From assembly GCA_905221605.1 (NCBI GenBank), contig CAJNDS010000055.1, forward strand, positions 179,430-243,429: a stretch of 64,000 nucleotides of DNA, in the 5' to 3' direction. Below, piece after piece: positions 32,640 through 44,934 of this stretch. Within the stretch, counting starts at the first letter, position 1. Each line of letters starts with the position of its first letter. Below the pieces are notes generated by a model, which saw only the letters and a program-made list of their open reading frames with translations, had not been told where the DNA came from and searched no databases. The DNA is from Symbiodinium natans (taxonomy: Eukaryota > Sar > Dinophyceae > Suessiales > Symbiodiniaceae). The translations under genes were made by a program, and so were the position numbers.

Positions 32640-35100
32640 TCTTCGACTGGGTGGCTGCCTTTTGTGTGTTCTGCTTCACGTTTGCATGGCATTCGGAGCG
32701 GGCGACCTTTGTGTTTTGTGATGAGGACGACACCATACTTCCCACTGCGGCCCTGGTAGCGGCTAAGCGCATTGCGTAAGCACCCCAGCTGCCTCGCAGA
32801 AAGCTGCTCGCCCGACACGCTTGTGGTTCAAATGTGTCAGAAGAGGCCGGCGCCAGGAAATCCTGGCGAGGCAGCCACCAGTGGGGCCCGGGCTTCTTCG
32901 CTGCTCAGCGACTGGGCGGGGGCCAACATGAGCTTCGAGTTCGCTTGATGTGCGCTGCCTGGACGGAGCTTCAAAAGTTCAGATCTTGAGTTCTGGCAGG
33001 ATTTCGACTCCTATCTGGAAGCTTGTGGGGTTGCTGCACTCCAAGCTCTCCAGAAGGCGCTTCTTCGCTGGCTTCCTTCTGGGCTGCGACGTATCTGCCC
33101 TGTGGAGGCCAAGCGCTTCGGCCGGGTCAGCTGCCAAATTGAAGCAGCTTAAGACAAAGCGTTTCCGTGTGTTCCACTTTTATGTACCGCAACATGGGCA
33201 TGAATTGCGCTGCTTGCTTAACCTGATTGCGTTTCCATGGCTGTAGATCCTTCGCGGCTTCCAAGCTTATGCTGCAGCGTCTGGCTCAAAAGAGTGGACA
33301 AGTGTGGCTGTTGAGAACACGGTAGGCCGGTATTTGCAAGACTCAAGCACTCAAGTGCAGAAAGTTGTACCTTGTCGCTGGCAGGATCCATGGAGCAGCT
33401 ATTTTTAGGTAAGCCTCGGGCCAGATAGTGACTTGGCTAGACCAAGACCCTGCTGCTATGAAGGGCCTTTGCACCCTCTCGAGCTGTTCGAGCTTCGTCG
33501 CGAAGCCACCTGACCTCAGTCACACGGACCTCGGTCAGAACATTCCCTCGGACCCCACAGAACGCGTGGATAAGGCCTCAAGCTTGCTGGACAACTTGGG
33601 AAGGAGCTTGCGAACAGTACGTCATTCTGCCGATGAACTTGCAAATGCTGGTGCCATCCTTGCCGAGAAGGGAGATCGAATGGCGGATGTGGCAAGCTAC
33701 ATCAAGGAGGCAAGAGCACATTCAGGGAAGATGCAGGCCAACATTGCCGACATCCTGCGACTCATCAAGGACATGAAGAATGCATCAGAGGCTGGAATGA
33801 GCTTGCCAGCTTGCCTCCTTGCGTCTGCCACGCCGCCTGCGACTCAAGTGGCGCGCTCGCAGTCCAACTCGATGCTTGCCTCTCGAGGCAGCAGAATGCC
33901 TATGCGGGCACGAGCCCGCTTGGAAGACATCCTTGCATTTCTGTGAAATCGGAGTTTCTGAAAATGCAACACTGTGCCCGTCAGTTGCAGCTTACTTCGT
34001 GTGATTCAAGTGTCTGCCTGTCCACCCCATTGTTTGGGCAGCTTTCGCCAGGTGATCATCATCACGAACTCGGGTTTTGGCTGGGTGCACGAGACAGCTT
34101 TGCGCTTTATGCCCATGCTCCTCAGCCAAGGCCTCAGGGGCATCGTACCGGGAAGGACCGAGGATCAGCACAACGCTATCGTTAGACTATGTTCAGGCTC
34201 GTAGCGGGGATATGCCGGGATTGAAGCCAAAGACCAAGGCGAGCTCGAAGACATCCCAGTGATCAGCGCACGCGCGATATTTGAGCCCCTGGGTGTCCTG
34301 GAGCCTTATCGCTGGAAGGCTCGGTTCTGTGGAAGTTGGTCAGGGAATGCGCTCGCACAGATTTTTTCGAGGGTGTCCCAGAGGTGAGTTGTGACAGTGC
34401 ACTGAACCGGGTTCCCTGATTAGACCATGCCCGAGCAAGATCATGCGAAACTCAGCTGATTTTCACATTTGCTGCAGCGCAGGTCCTATGCTTTCGTCGC
34501 ATCGTAGACTGCTTTACGCCACGGCCTGAGTCATCAGATTGCCTTTTTGCGAACATGGACGCGCTGTCTTCATCCTAGCCATATCCTAGCCCATCCCAGC
34601 CCAGTCCTCCCCAAGGTTCGATGCTGCCGGGAAAACAGGCCCAAGCAGCTTGATCTCCATCGGCGATGGATGGCAGGAGCCGAGACCTCAGATGAGGGAG
34701 CAGCAGATGCACGGCTGGTGTTCTGAGAACGAGCCCAGGCGAGTGGCGGCTATGATGGCCGCCCAGGATACCGAATGAAGGGCAAAGTTGTATGGCAGTA
34801 CCCTGCACTGGCATGTCGTCCCCTTGTCCGAGGATGTGAACTTGTCTTGCGTCAAATGCATCAAATTCTTGGAGCAGCCGGGTGTCCGGACCTTTCAGAA
34901 GGGCGACTGCAATGCATTGTATTCCTGGATGGCGTTCCAAAACCATCAGAAGGTCGACCAGCTAGCGCAGGAGCTTGACTTGTGCTCACAAGTATTCGAG
35001 GGCCTGGAACTCAATGTCTCAATGCAACTCAGCAGAACCTTGGCAGATTGTGTCCGCAGGTCTTGTGGGACACCCAAGTTGGGTTCTGCGCCAAGAACCC
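32640..35100 (+). CDS. HAD-superfamily protein (multi-exon)
   Basis: Haloacid-dehalogenase-fold protein, probably a phosphatase or a pseudo-phosphatase of a family I associate with alveolates. Motif I is seen as FVFCDEDDTILPT with the DxDxT pattern at 32720-32734, so the nucleophile Asp is present. Motif II is the exon starting at 34052 after an AG acceptor (VIIITNSGFGWVHETA, TN in place of the usual S/T). A third exon near 34232-34330 reads IPVISARAIFEPLG and PYRWKARF, and one near 34800-34930 reads VKCIKFLEQPGV, as expected for the C-terminal part. An exon near 32955-33146 (FWQDFDSYLEACGVAALQAL) may belong between motifs I and II. A coiled-coil frame at 33458-33790 also lies between these exons and is listed separately. 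Ends and several junctions are unresolved. Confidence 0.6.
33458..33790 (+). CDS. Coiled-coil exon, possibly SNARE-like, between HAD exons
   Basis: A + frame with an ATG at 33458 gives about 100 residues of heptad-like helix: ERVDKASSLLDNLGRSLRTV, then SADELANAGAILAEKGDRM and SYIKEARAHSGKMQANIADI. Length and spacing recall the coiled coil of Vti1/GOSR-type Q-SNAREs, but the central Gln layer is not evident and no C-terminal membrane anchor was found. It might be an exon of the surrounding HAD gene, a separate nested gene, or an unrelated coiled coil. Confidence 0.35.
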
Positions 35101-35149
35101 TGGAGGCTGGAACACCTCCAGCATTTATGGATGATGCAAGGTAGATGCC

Positions 35150-38100
35150 TGCTACAGTTACACGGAGGCGTGGGGAGCAGGCCTTACAAACTTTGAATAG
35201 CCAAGGCAGCTAAAAGGGCCATAGGACGTGCTGGAGAGCTCTGTAAATCACTGAGGATTGCAGTTGGAAGCACGAGCAGCTGACACCTCTGCGCTCGGTG
35301 GATCCTTCGCAGCTGCCCGCAGCCTCGGGAATCTGTGAAAGTGCTTGAGAAGTGGCATCATGATTTCGCAGTGCTGGCAGGGCATAGTTTCTCACGCTGC
35401 AACTTTGCACTCGCAAGGTGCAGGGAACAGTGGAGGTGGTTTCTACTGACACTGTCAGAGCCTTTCGAACACTGGTTGTCGGTTGTGACCCGTCAATTCA
35501 TCTGCACTCTTTGCTGAGGTTGAGGACGCAGGCGAGAAGCATAGCCCATGGCATGTAGCAGCGTCAGACTGCTTGAAAAACAGATCCCGCTACCAAGCTA
35601 GGAAGGCCTATGACTGCTAGTGCTCATGGCCTCAGGGATGGAGCAGGGTGTCTCCAACTCGCCAAGCTCCGAGATCCCGTGCAAGTATTGCCCGCACTTC
35701 TAACTCTCCCTGGAAAAGATTCTCCGACCCGGCCAAGGGAAGCTCCTGTTGAGGCACATGACGGCGAAGCAGGTTTCCCAGAAGCTCAGACTTTCAGACT
35801 GCTAGCTTAGACCTGCTTGGTGAGAAGCGTGAGGCAAAGCCCAGCGATCCAGAACCGGAGCCGCCAGTTGCACCGGTCGTACGCAACAAGAGTTCGAGGC
35901 TCAGCGTCACTGGGTACTCGGACAGATTCGGACAGACTCGGACGACAGACGTTGAAGTTGGTAGCAGCATAGCAGCTGACTTGTGCTTGAGTGCTTCGGC
36001 TCTTTGAGCCTCCGTGCCGCCATGATCTACAGAGGGAGAGCTCAGAACCGGTTGTGGTCCTTGGGCCGAACATATCAGCAGTGCACCGTGCATGCGCAAG
36101 CAAGAAGAGGTGAGAGGTTCAGCGAAGAGTGCCCGCCAGCGAATCGCCCAGTGCAAGAGTATGCGTGGGGTGTGTCTCTGTGTCAGTTTCTTTCACAGCA
36201 CCCGATTGACGGTTACAGCGTCCTTCTCTCTTCAACCTGATGTGGTCGGACCTTGGCCCACTGCTGCGTGGCACAGTCCCGCAGCCCGGCAGCCGAACCT
36301 TGCAACTTGCGAGGAACCTAGGCCTTCCGAAAAAGGGGGCCTACTAAGCTTGAACCTCGAAGGCAGTGGAAGGCAATGGGCAGGCCCCAACGCATGCTGA
36401 GAACCATGCCGCTCCCAAACCCACTGCAAAAAGAGTTACTGAGTGGGGAGCTCCACACCAGGCTTGGTAGGGCGGGATTTCCAAAAGTGCCAAAGCCGAC
36501 AACCCCAACCCGCTTTTCAGTTTCTGCCTTTTCCGGAGAATTATCCCGTGCTCTATGCCTGAGCGATTCTCTGCGTACTCTGCGACATGTGTTGAACAGT
36601 TACGTGCACAAATGCAGATGGGAAAATTTTCTGGAACGAACTTGCCCGAGTCACCTGAGACACACGGCAGGCCGCCGCATGTACAAACGCTTTGGCATGC
36701 ATGACGCATTGCTTCTGCATGCACGCATTGCTTCCCACAGTTGGTCGTGGAGTGGCTTGATCATTTTGCTTGATTCTTCGTGGAAACGTAACCCGTGTAA
36801 CTTAGGATGCCACTGTTCGCACCCGTTCAAAAGTGATTTTTGCGTTGGCGATGTGGCTTTTCAAGATGCGCTGATCCCCCCGGAATGGGATGACTTCCGG
36901 CTGAGACTGTTGGTTGCAAGGCTTGTTATCCCGCTGCCGAGGTCGGAAGCGCGAACGTCGTGTTCTTCGCTGCAGGAATGGCAAGGCCGCAGCCGCTGGA
37001 ACTTCTCCGAACCTGTGACTTCCCAGCCGAAACGCGAAATCTCGCTCCCGATTGACCTGCGCAGCGATCAGGCATCTTTGCTGGCTCGGGCAGGCAAAGT
37101 GCAAGCCCTGCCAGGGCGCTCAGGGGCTCAAGTACAGTTTCGAGGAGGGAAGCTGCTGCTTGCCCAAGGCCCTGGCACCAGCAGTACTTGACCATGTCTG
37201 TGCACAAGAAGGCCAAACGTCGCCTCAGTTTCAGTTGTTCTACGTTGTACCCGTAATTTGTTGTGTTATGTCCGCTATGACTGCACGCCCCACGCCTGCA
37301 ATGCTGGAAGAGGTGGCATCAGCAGCAGTCCGTCGCCTCTGGTTTCAGGCTGACGCGATGGGTATCTGCTCTTCTCCAAGAGTTTCACAGGAACATCACG
37401 AAGTCGAAGCGACACGCCGTGGCAGGCACGGAAGAACAAGAAGTCCTGCAAGGCCTGGTCGGTGTAAATGGACTTCGACTGGACTTCGTGAAGAGCTGCA
37501 GCCGGAACATTGGGAAATGTTTTCTCACGAGTTGCTGGCAGACGCTGGCTTGCAGGTCCGCACGATGAAGGCCAGACTCTCAACTCTCGACAAGTGTTTC
37601 TCTGAGCCGGCAGCCGGCTTTGGTTTCGGGGACTCAGGCCAGCAACTTGGTGAAGTGCGACGGAGCGACCCTGTAAGCTGGCCACTCGGATTGGCAAGAA
37701 AAGGAAAGGCAAGTTGGTGCGGGTCACGGCTGGAAACCTGGTAGTGGTAAGACTCGGAGGCATGAGAACCACAAACATCTCGGATAACGCCAGGCTATAA
37801 CAAGTTGGGGGTTCCATCGCAGTTTTGTTTTCTTTGCGCAAAGCAATGTCGTCCAGCCTGTTTCTGCATGGTCTGAATAAAACAATGAATGAGGACCCAT
37901 GCCGGGCAAGTTTTCCTTGCTAGCGCAAGAATTGGGTACAACTTCTGACAAGGACAAGGCAGTTAGTTCCCAGCCAAAGGAATAAGAGCAGCCACAGCGG
38001 CACATGACCAGTATGGTTCGAAAAGAAGACAGATAACCCCGAGAACTTTTTTTAACGCGCGGAAATGGCTGGTAGCTTGTACAGTAGTTGCTGTGCGTGT

Positions 38101-39500
38101 ATGTCGATGGCAGGAAACGGCTTCACCTTCGCCTCTTCTTGACACCATCGCCACGCTCTCCGATGTGAGTGTATGTGCTAAAGCGTTATGCGTTCTGATG
38201 TTTGCTGCCGACCCTCAGCGCACTTTCGTACATCATCGATGCACGATCATATCTGCACCGGTATGCGTACTCATACTGGCAAAGCAAGACTACGTACCTG
38301 TTCTCTGTGCAGCAGCTTTTGGCAAGACTCCCGAACTCAGCTTGGACAGAGTTGTTGCTCGGGCTTGTCTCAGAAAAAGTCAGAAAGCTCCAAATTATAA
38401 GCCAGGCCCGCGGCTGCCAAGTGCTCTGGCAGCAACACCGCGGGACCTGCACTATCCAGGGCATGCGCTGTTGTGTGACAGGTAGGCCTGCCCAGGAAAG
38501 CCTTACGACCGAAACAGGTCTTTGCATCAAGAGCAGCAAGAGGTTATTCAGGTTTGCCGTCGGCTGGCCCGGCGGGCATCTCAAGAATAAGTAAAGCAGT
38601 GTCCACAAGGCTAAATTTCACTGTTGCATCCCAACTTCTGCTTTTCTGATCTTGCTTCTTGCTACGTGTTCGCAATTGTAGTTGCTGTGCAGCACCTTGG
38701 TCCTTCTGAAAAAGGACGAGCTGCCAGGTCGACAAGTGCCACGACCACAAGTTTTTGAAAATTGGTAATCATCTGGTAATCCCAACTTTCCAAGGGTTTT
38801 CATACAATGGTGCAGTTACATTAAGTCATTAAGCATGATTCCGTATAGGAGGCACGTCGGCTGCATTGAACTCTGCTGTTGCTTCTGCCTGGAGTCTGCC
38901 CAGAGGCGGAGAGCAGACACCACTCTTCACACGGCTCTAGAACCGTGTGTTCGGCTTCTGCCTGGCCATTTTAGCGAACACCTCGGGCCGCAAGGGACAG
39001 TGAGACTCCGCCAAATTCCACCATTGGCTGCATGAGTGCTGCATGGCTCTTCAGGTGCAACATGATTTTTTGGAATCAGTGAATGCTCCACGTGATTCAG
39101 CTTTGTGTCTGGCGGTGCCAAGGCTGTGGACGACATGTCGTTCTTGCACTCTTAAACCTCTAGCATGCAGCAGGGTCCTGTGACCGACTGACTGGGGTTA
39201 GATGTCTGGAGCCTTTTTACCTCAGACCAGTTGTGCCGATTTTCGTCCCGCACATTCTGGCTGGATTGAAGCAGAATGTGTCATGTCATGCTGCGCCGCG
39301 CTACTGCCGAGAGAGCCAGCCAAATCCAGTCAGCTCATAGTCCCGTTCACAGCGAAGCCTGGATGTACCATAGTTTGCAATGTAATGTTTAGTCCGCTCA
39401 TCGGCAGCTGCTGTGCAGTTGGCAGATCAATCGATCAACCAGCATTCCTCGAAGGATGCTGACCATCAATTTGCAAAGTCAGTATGTGTGTGCAGTCGCG
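35150..39500. other. Stretch without recognisable gene
   Basis: Overlapping frames up to about 270 codons on both strands (36376-37191 plus, 37052-37744 plus, 37275-37841 minus). None shows a family motif. A + peptide near 37440-37490 (QEVLQGLVGVNGLRLDF) and another near 36340-36520 have coding-like composition. A triple CGGACAGACT word occurs near 35923-35945. The AT-richer zone 37950-38100 looks non-coding. Confidence 0.4.
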
Positions 39501-39518
39501 TCGGTTTGTTGGTAGCCC

Positions 39519-39655
39519 ATGTCGGTCCCGGTGGCATACAGTACCAATGACCTGGTGGGGCCTAGTGGTATTCCGTTTCACGTTCCGCTGTTTCCTGCAT
39601 CCACATCTTTCATGCACTGTGCCAAGGAGGCAGCTGCCCCCTACGCTTGCAGCAG
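39519..39655 (+). CDS. Candidate exon, unrecognised
   Basis: An open + frame encodes MSVPVAYSTNDLVGPSGIPF and continues with HVPLFPASTSFMHCAKEAAA, ending near PYACSS. It follows an AG acceptor-like CCC and is well formed as protein. No family was recognised. A minus-strand frame overlaps it. Confidence 0.3.
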
Positions 39656-39707
39656 CCTGCCATGTCAAGGTTCCCGAAGAGCAAAGGCTTACAGAGTCCA
39701 TAGTCTA

Positions 39708-39755
39708 TAGGGATACCAAGGTATACCTAAAGGGATACCTAGGGATCTACAAGGC
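39708..39755. repeat. Short GGGATACC repeat
   Basis: Three imperfect copies of a GGGATACCTA word with AGGTATACC variants in 50 bases. Confidence 0.6.
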
Positions 39756-40529
39756 CTCTCGGGCCTCCAAGGCCCTCACATGCACCCTTCGCCCTAGCAG
39801 AACTTAAGCTTGGAACCAATGCTGAGCGCTTGACCGTACCCATTCCTAATGTCCTTGTGGCACTCCCTCCTAAGCTTGGAGAGGGGATTGAATGGGAGAC
39901 GATTCAATTTTGGGCTCCCAGGACACGCCCAATATCGTTTCTGGTGTTTCGTTTGATTTTGCTTCCGGTTTTGATGCGGTTGTCATCTGCCTGGCTACAC
40001 AGAGCGCCTTCGAGTACACATCACACAAGATTGTCATGTGCATGAGCTGTTGAAAAGAGCAGATAGAATCATATTTCCGAGGCGCTGAATGAAGCGTTTA
40101 GATGCTACGCAGCTGGGTGGTACCACTTGCGAGCATGCAAGAGAGCTTGTGTCTTGCCTCTTGGTGTCACTGCGTCACTTGCACGTTGCAGCAACAATGA
40201 CCGCCAACAGCCTTCCTTCGAAGGCAGCTAAACTCCCGGCGCCACGCCAAAAGTGACGTTGTTGCCATGGTTCATTTTCATGGTGCGCCGGGGTCTGCCA
40301 AACAGCACGAGCACCTGGAACTCTTGTTGTTGCTGCAGCCACGAGGATCAAAGACTAGCGAGAATGTCCTGGCGAGCCTTGTTTCACGGAATTACCATCC
40401 CGGCCCTTGGCCTAGAGAGCAACACGTTGTGAGTTGGATCATCCTGTTTCAAAGACGTTCCGCTAGAAGGCCGATAAAGAACTGAGGGCAACCCGACAGA
40501 GTTGAGGGGAATGCGCCCATGCACGTAAG

Positions 40530-40788
40530 ATGGTGTGAAGGAGTTGCTGGCGACAGCTGTGGTTGGTGTCGGCGGTGGCTACTACATCTTCTACCCCGCC
40601 ATTCAGGCCAAACTGGCGGACATGAGTCATGATTCCTGGACAGCTGTTGACAGCGGCAAGCAGCCCGGTTTCAAGGACTTCAACCAGCGCCAGGAGGCTG
40701 TCATGGCTGAACGGCATCGGCGCGCGCAAGGCACGAACAGGGTAGAACCGCGCAGAGCCTCTCAGCATAATAAGACTGAGACAGTTTA
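40530..40788 (+). CDS. Terminal exon of a small single-pass membrane protein
   Basis: After an AG acceptor at 40528-40529 the exon reads VKELLATAVVGVGGGYYIFY, a single hydrophobic helix near the N-terminal end, then PAIQAKLADMSHDSW and a hydrophilic Gln/Arg-rich tail to a TAG at about 40787. The layout of a short leader, one helix and a charged tail resembles small mitochondrial inner-membrane or ER proteins, but no family was recognised. The start codon must lie in an upstream exon that was not found; an in-frame TAA at 40526 closes the frame before the acceptor. Confidence 0.5.
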
Positions 40789-40789
40789 G

Positions 40790-42085
40790 ATCTCACAGGC
40801 TCAGCGGGCTCGGGCGACCCAAGCCCCGAAGGCGGCAGTGCCGGCAGCTCCACGCGCACTTTCCAGGCCCGATGTGGGGGGGCCGTGACGGGCCGTGACG
40901 GGCCGTGGGCTGATGTGGGCTGGAGACGGAGTGCCTGAAGCAGATGACAAGCACCTGTGAGGCAAGCAGCTCATTGGGACAAGCCGGTGCCAAAGATTAG
41001 CTGCCAAAAAAGATTGCAGGGATGCGCACGTCGTGGCATAGAGTATGCAGGCATCGTCTTTGCCGAAGCGGCGCTTGTTAACCGCTTGTTCGCTCTGCCG
41101 TGCCGGTTCGATTTGCCAGAGAATGGCTCACAAGTACAAGCATGGTGGAAGCAGTTAAGCAGAAGGAACAACAACTAGCCGTAACTAGCCTTCCTACTGC
41201 AAGAGGGCAGGAGGTTCTCGTTTCCAAACAGGCTCTCCCTATCGGAGTTTTGTCGCGGGCGATGGCGCGAGGCCTGGTCAAGCCAGAGTACCTTTGAAGG
41301 ATCTCCCCGTGGTAATTACCCTGCAAAAGGTGGATGTGGCGTGCTTCAGGCCCGACTAGCTAGGTGTGTCGGCATATCCTTGCTGAAGTTGCCGTGGGAG
41401 TGCGTGAAGCATGAGAAGCTCGTCGTGAAGCTCTTCAGCGTCTCAGGAGATCACGGCCAGTGATTTGTCGGAGTCTATGCAGACCGTTGCCTCGACCGTT
41501 GAGCCCTGGAAGTGATGGCCCAAGAGTTCGTTGCAGTGCATACTGCATACATGGCATACATTGGATACACTGCATACCGCTGCTTCTCTTTGCATTGCAT
41601 GCACCGCTCGTCCGCGATTTTTTCTCGCGGAAAAGCGTCAGCCAGGTCCGGAAGCTTTCGGTATGTGAAGAAATTGGAGGAGGCTGCCCGAAACCATGGG
41701 CGTGTGGCTCCTCCGCTGCACAGAAACCGAACGGGTCTACAAACACGTTATTGTGGGTGCCAAGAAGTCTTCGGCAGCTCAGGACATGATGGAAAACAGT
41801 GGGGGTGACGAGCTCTCCGTGGCTACTTGGCTCTGGGCTTCACATGGGGGCGGGCATTTTTGCTCCAATGTCACTCGTGTCTTCGAAGTTTATAGTCTGA
41901 GGCTGTCAAGAGGATGCCCAACAGCCACTTTGCTGAAAGTCTTTGATGCCAAAGTCTGACTCGTGCCGGGTCAAGACTCGGACCCGCATAGATTGACGTG
42001 GAAAGGTGTATTTGCTGCTCGTGCACATGTTGCGTGTTGGGCGCTTTGGGTTTGAGAGATGTTACTGTAGGAGACTGCATAGTGC
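40790..42085. other. Stretch without assignable gene
   Basis: Two + frames at 41040-41290 both look partly protein-like (EWLTSTSMVEAVKQKEQQLA in one, GIVFAEAALVNRLFALP in the other), so no choice was made. A GGGCCGTGAC direct repeat lies at 40883-40912. The 5' exons of the kinase gene, including the ATP-binding lysine, may lie in the right part. Confidence 0.35.
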
Positions 42086-42089
42086 AAGG

Positions 42090-44930
42090 TTGGATCCGAT
42101 CCGGACCCACGGAGTTTGCTGAGAAGCATCCGCACGAATGCGAAAACCCGTGGCGCAACATCGGCATGTTAGCGGAACTCAAGAAGAAGGCTCTGCCCTG
42201 TTTGCGTGCCCGTGAGCTGGACATTGACTGACATTGACATGAAGATGCATGGTGATTGGCTGCAGGGCTACTCTGCTACTTGCGAGTTGCTGGGAGTTTT
42301 CCGCGATGAAGATCGCACGTATGTCGCATTCTGAGAGAGTACCAATGATCTTGTAATGTGGTCTGCGTGCGTCTGCAAACAGCTTACCAAATTCACAATT
42401 ACTACTTAACTTGTCCTGGATGGCTTGGGTGGTAAAAAGGAGCTAGTGGGCTTTCACGTCACGCCGCAGGTAGTAACGACACTCGCCACTGGAGGTATGC
42501 GCTTTTCTGCTTGGCCGTTGATCAATCGCTCTTTTGCATGAAGTATGCTCGTGCCATTGCTTCGAGAGCCAGGCGACTTGTTTTCCTGGTGCGAGAGTCG
42601 TCCACACCCGACGTCAGATCGAGAGGTCCTCTCCGAGACAGAGCAATGGAGACCGAGTTAAGAGTTAGCGCAAGATTCTTTTTCAAGGACATTTCATGTT
42701 CAGATATGTTCAGCACGGTTCGGAAGCGTGTTTCTTCTCTCAAGTAGGGTTTCTGTCTCAGTGTTGTCAGTGCCCGTGGAGGTCGAGATGCTGCCTTTGG
42801 TTGCTCAGACTTTTTCCGCAGTGGAGTGGCTGCACACGTCAGGGGGACCCAGAGATGCTTTCCCATGCGAACTCGAAATTCACGCAGAGTTGAACTCCCC
42901 TAAGAAGAAGTCTAACCATGCAGAAAGGACATTCAACAAAGCGCGAGTACTGTATAGTACTGTATAGGCTGAGAGTACCAGATGAAAAGATGCCCGCATC
43001 TCTCCGAGGTTGGGGATAACGCATCGGGACTTGTCCCTGGAGAACATCTTGTTGACAGGTTTTCCGGGCTCGTGTTATTTGGGCATGCGAACCGCCTGTC
43101 TGATGATCTTTCTTGCTGAGGCCAGTAATGTTGATACGCATGCGCAGCAGGATTTCTGTCGCACTCCTGCAACACAGGTATGGCGGGGGTGAGGGGTGGG
43201 GCCGGGAGGGGGGGGGGCGGGGTGGGGAGCGCGCCGAGCTCGCTGAGTGTTCAGTTGCACAGTGTGGCTCTTGTGATTGCAGCTGTGCTGGGGGATGGCT
43301 CGACGGCAGGAGTTTGCTGCCAGATCGTTGAGTCTTTTCTTGATTCTTTCCAGTCTCTTCCAGTTATGTCAGGGCCCAGCTCTAATGCGTTGCACACGGT
43401 GAAGCTCATCGACTTCGGGATGGTCCACAGCTCAACCCAAAAATGGAGAGGTTTATTTGTATGAAAGACATTTCAATGCAGTGAGTCGGGGCAAGGTCCC
43501 ACACCTCTCCGGAGTTGGGAAGGATGGTTCAGGTTCAGGTATAGTCGGGTCGGCCATGTTCTTTGGTCGGAAATCTCTTGCTGCACTATGCGCTTGGGTA
43601 GTCTGTCATTTGCATGTTCTGTGCAGAGCAGTTGGGTCCTGATAATATCACTGCAACGAGTTCCTGGCCCTGCGGAGTGCACACCAAAGCCTTCCTACGG
43701 CGAACTTGAACACCTACGTTGTGTAAACAACACGCATTGTCAAAGAGCACTCCAAGCGTTATTGCACGTTGCATGAACTCTAAAAACTTCAGGCTTTTGT
43801 GGGGCGGGTGTGCCCGCCGGTCACGTCACTGGGCCCAGGCCTGGGCCGGATCATTTCGTGTCATCCTGTGACCCCGTCACGTCAGAGCAGATAGAGCAGA
43901 TGCCAGGCAAACCTTCCTACCAAGCTCCAGAACTCCATTTGCGTCGCCGCGCTCTCGGTCTGAGGATCGTAGCCAGAGCTCCAGATTCTCAAGTCTTGTT
44001 CATTGGTCCATACTCGTGACGAAGATATACGAAGATGGAAGTTTCGAGCTGGGACGTTTGCAGTCGACACTTTCTGCACACTTAAGAAAGGACCTCAGCC
44101 TTCGTGGTTTATATTGACTTCAGGGCAAGGTGCGCAAGTCGAGCTCGTGCTTTGTTGTCGAGACATGCAAGCCCTGCTATCCCAGGCGAATATGATGGCT
44201 TTCAAGCAGACTCTTTTGCGTTAGGTGTTGTGGTCTATGCCGCAGACCCAGATCCATGATGTATGATGTCTGCTTCGTGACACGAAGACAGTACATGTGT
44301 TTACATGTGTTTCCACCATGTGCAGATGCAGTGGATGGTCTGGGCCAAGGCCATGGCTGTGGGGAACTATCCATGGCAGTCGACCAAGCCTGGGCGATCG
44401 CGGATTTTCGATTGGGTGAGCTGTCGGAATCTGAGATCAGCGATAGCAGCGTAAGGTTCATCATGCACATCATGCACAAACATGCGGGAGTTTCTTGTAA
44501 ATCGGGGCACAATGCGGTAGGTTAGCACCGTTGCGTTTGCACACTCCTCCATCATCGAGCCACTCATCCATCGAGTGGCTCGTGCGTTCGTCCGAGACTT
44601 TGGACGCAAAAAGAGCACAAAGGGGCTTAGGTGCCTGGCGTCCATGAGGCCCTACCGGGCCTGTTGGCCACATCTTTCGATTCCCCAAACCAAAACCTCC
44701 AAAATGCATGGGGGGTGGCCGGCCCCGGTTGAGGTCATGGTATCAGCCGGTATTTTCAGCGAAACGACATTGCCCGAGACCTACTTCCGAAGCAGAGTAA
44801 GGTTACTTGGCAAGCAGCTTGATGCGACGGTCTGCGTGCACAGTGCAGGTGAAGAACTTCTCCCCGGCTTTGATTGAGCTGATGGCTGAACTGCTGCAGC
44901 TGCTGCCTTCGCAGAGGACTGGCCTGGTGA
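42090..44930 (+). CDS. Protein kinase (multi-exon), HRDLSLEN type
   Basis: Ser/Thr-type protein kinase read exon by exon. Helix C region at about 42095-42175 (CENPWRNIGMLAEL); beta-4/5 at 42268-42330 (CELLGVFRDEDRTYVA); helix E in an exon ending at 42837 (LPLVAQTFSAVEWLHT); catalytic loop HRDLSLEN at 43022-43045 in the exon starting 43009; DFG at 43411-43419 (VKLIDFGMV); APE at 43924-43932 (GKPSYQAPEL); helix F at 44186-44240 (YDGFQADSFALGVVVYA); then an exon from 44350 (AMAVGNYPWQSTKPGRS) and one near 44852-44925 (FSPALIELMAELLQLLPSQR). HRD, DFG and APE are intact, so it may be active; the glycine loop and VAIK lysine were not found, probably in unresolved upstream exons. Ser replaces the usual Lys after HRDL. 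One intron is certain: GT-AG 42838-43008. Substrate unknown. Confidence 0.8.
43183..43245. repeat. G-rich tract inside a kinase intron
   Basis: Runs of 3 to 10 G on the + strand separated by single bases (GGGGGTGAGGGGTGGGGCC type), enough for intramolecular G-quadruplex formation on the coding strand. Confidence 0.7.
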
Positions 44931-44934
44931 AGAC

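Noticed and set aside
33458-33790. Firm assignment as a Q-SNARE
   Set aside because: The central Gln layer and the membrane anchor are not seen, so only a coiled coil is claimed.
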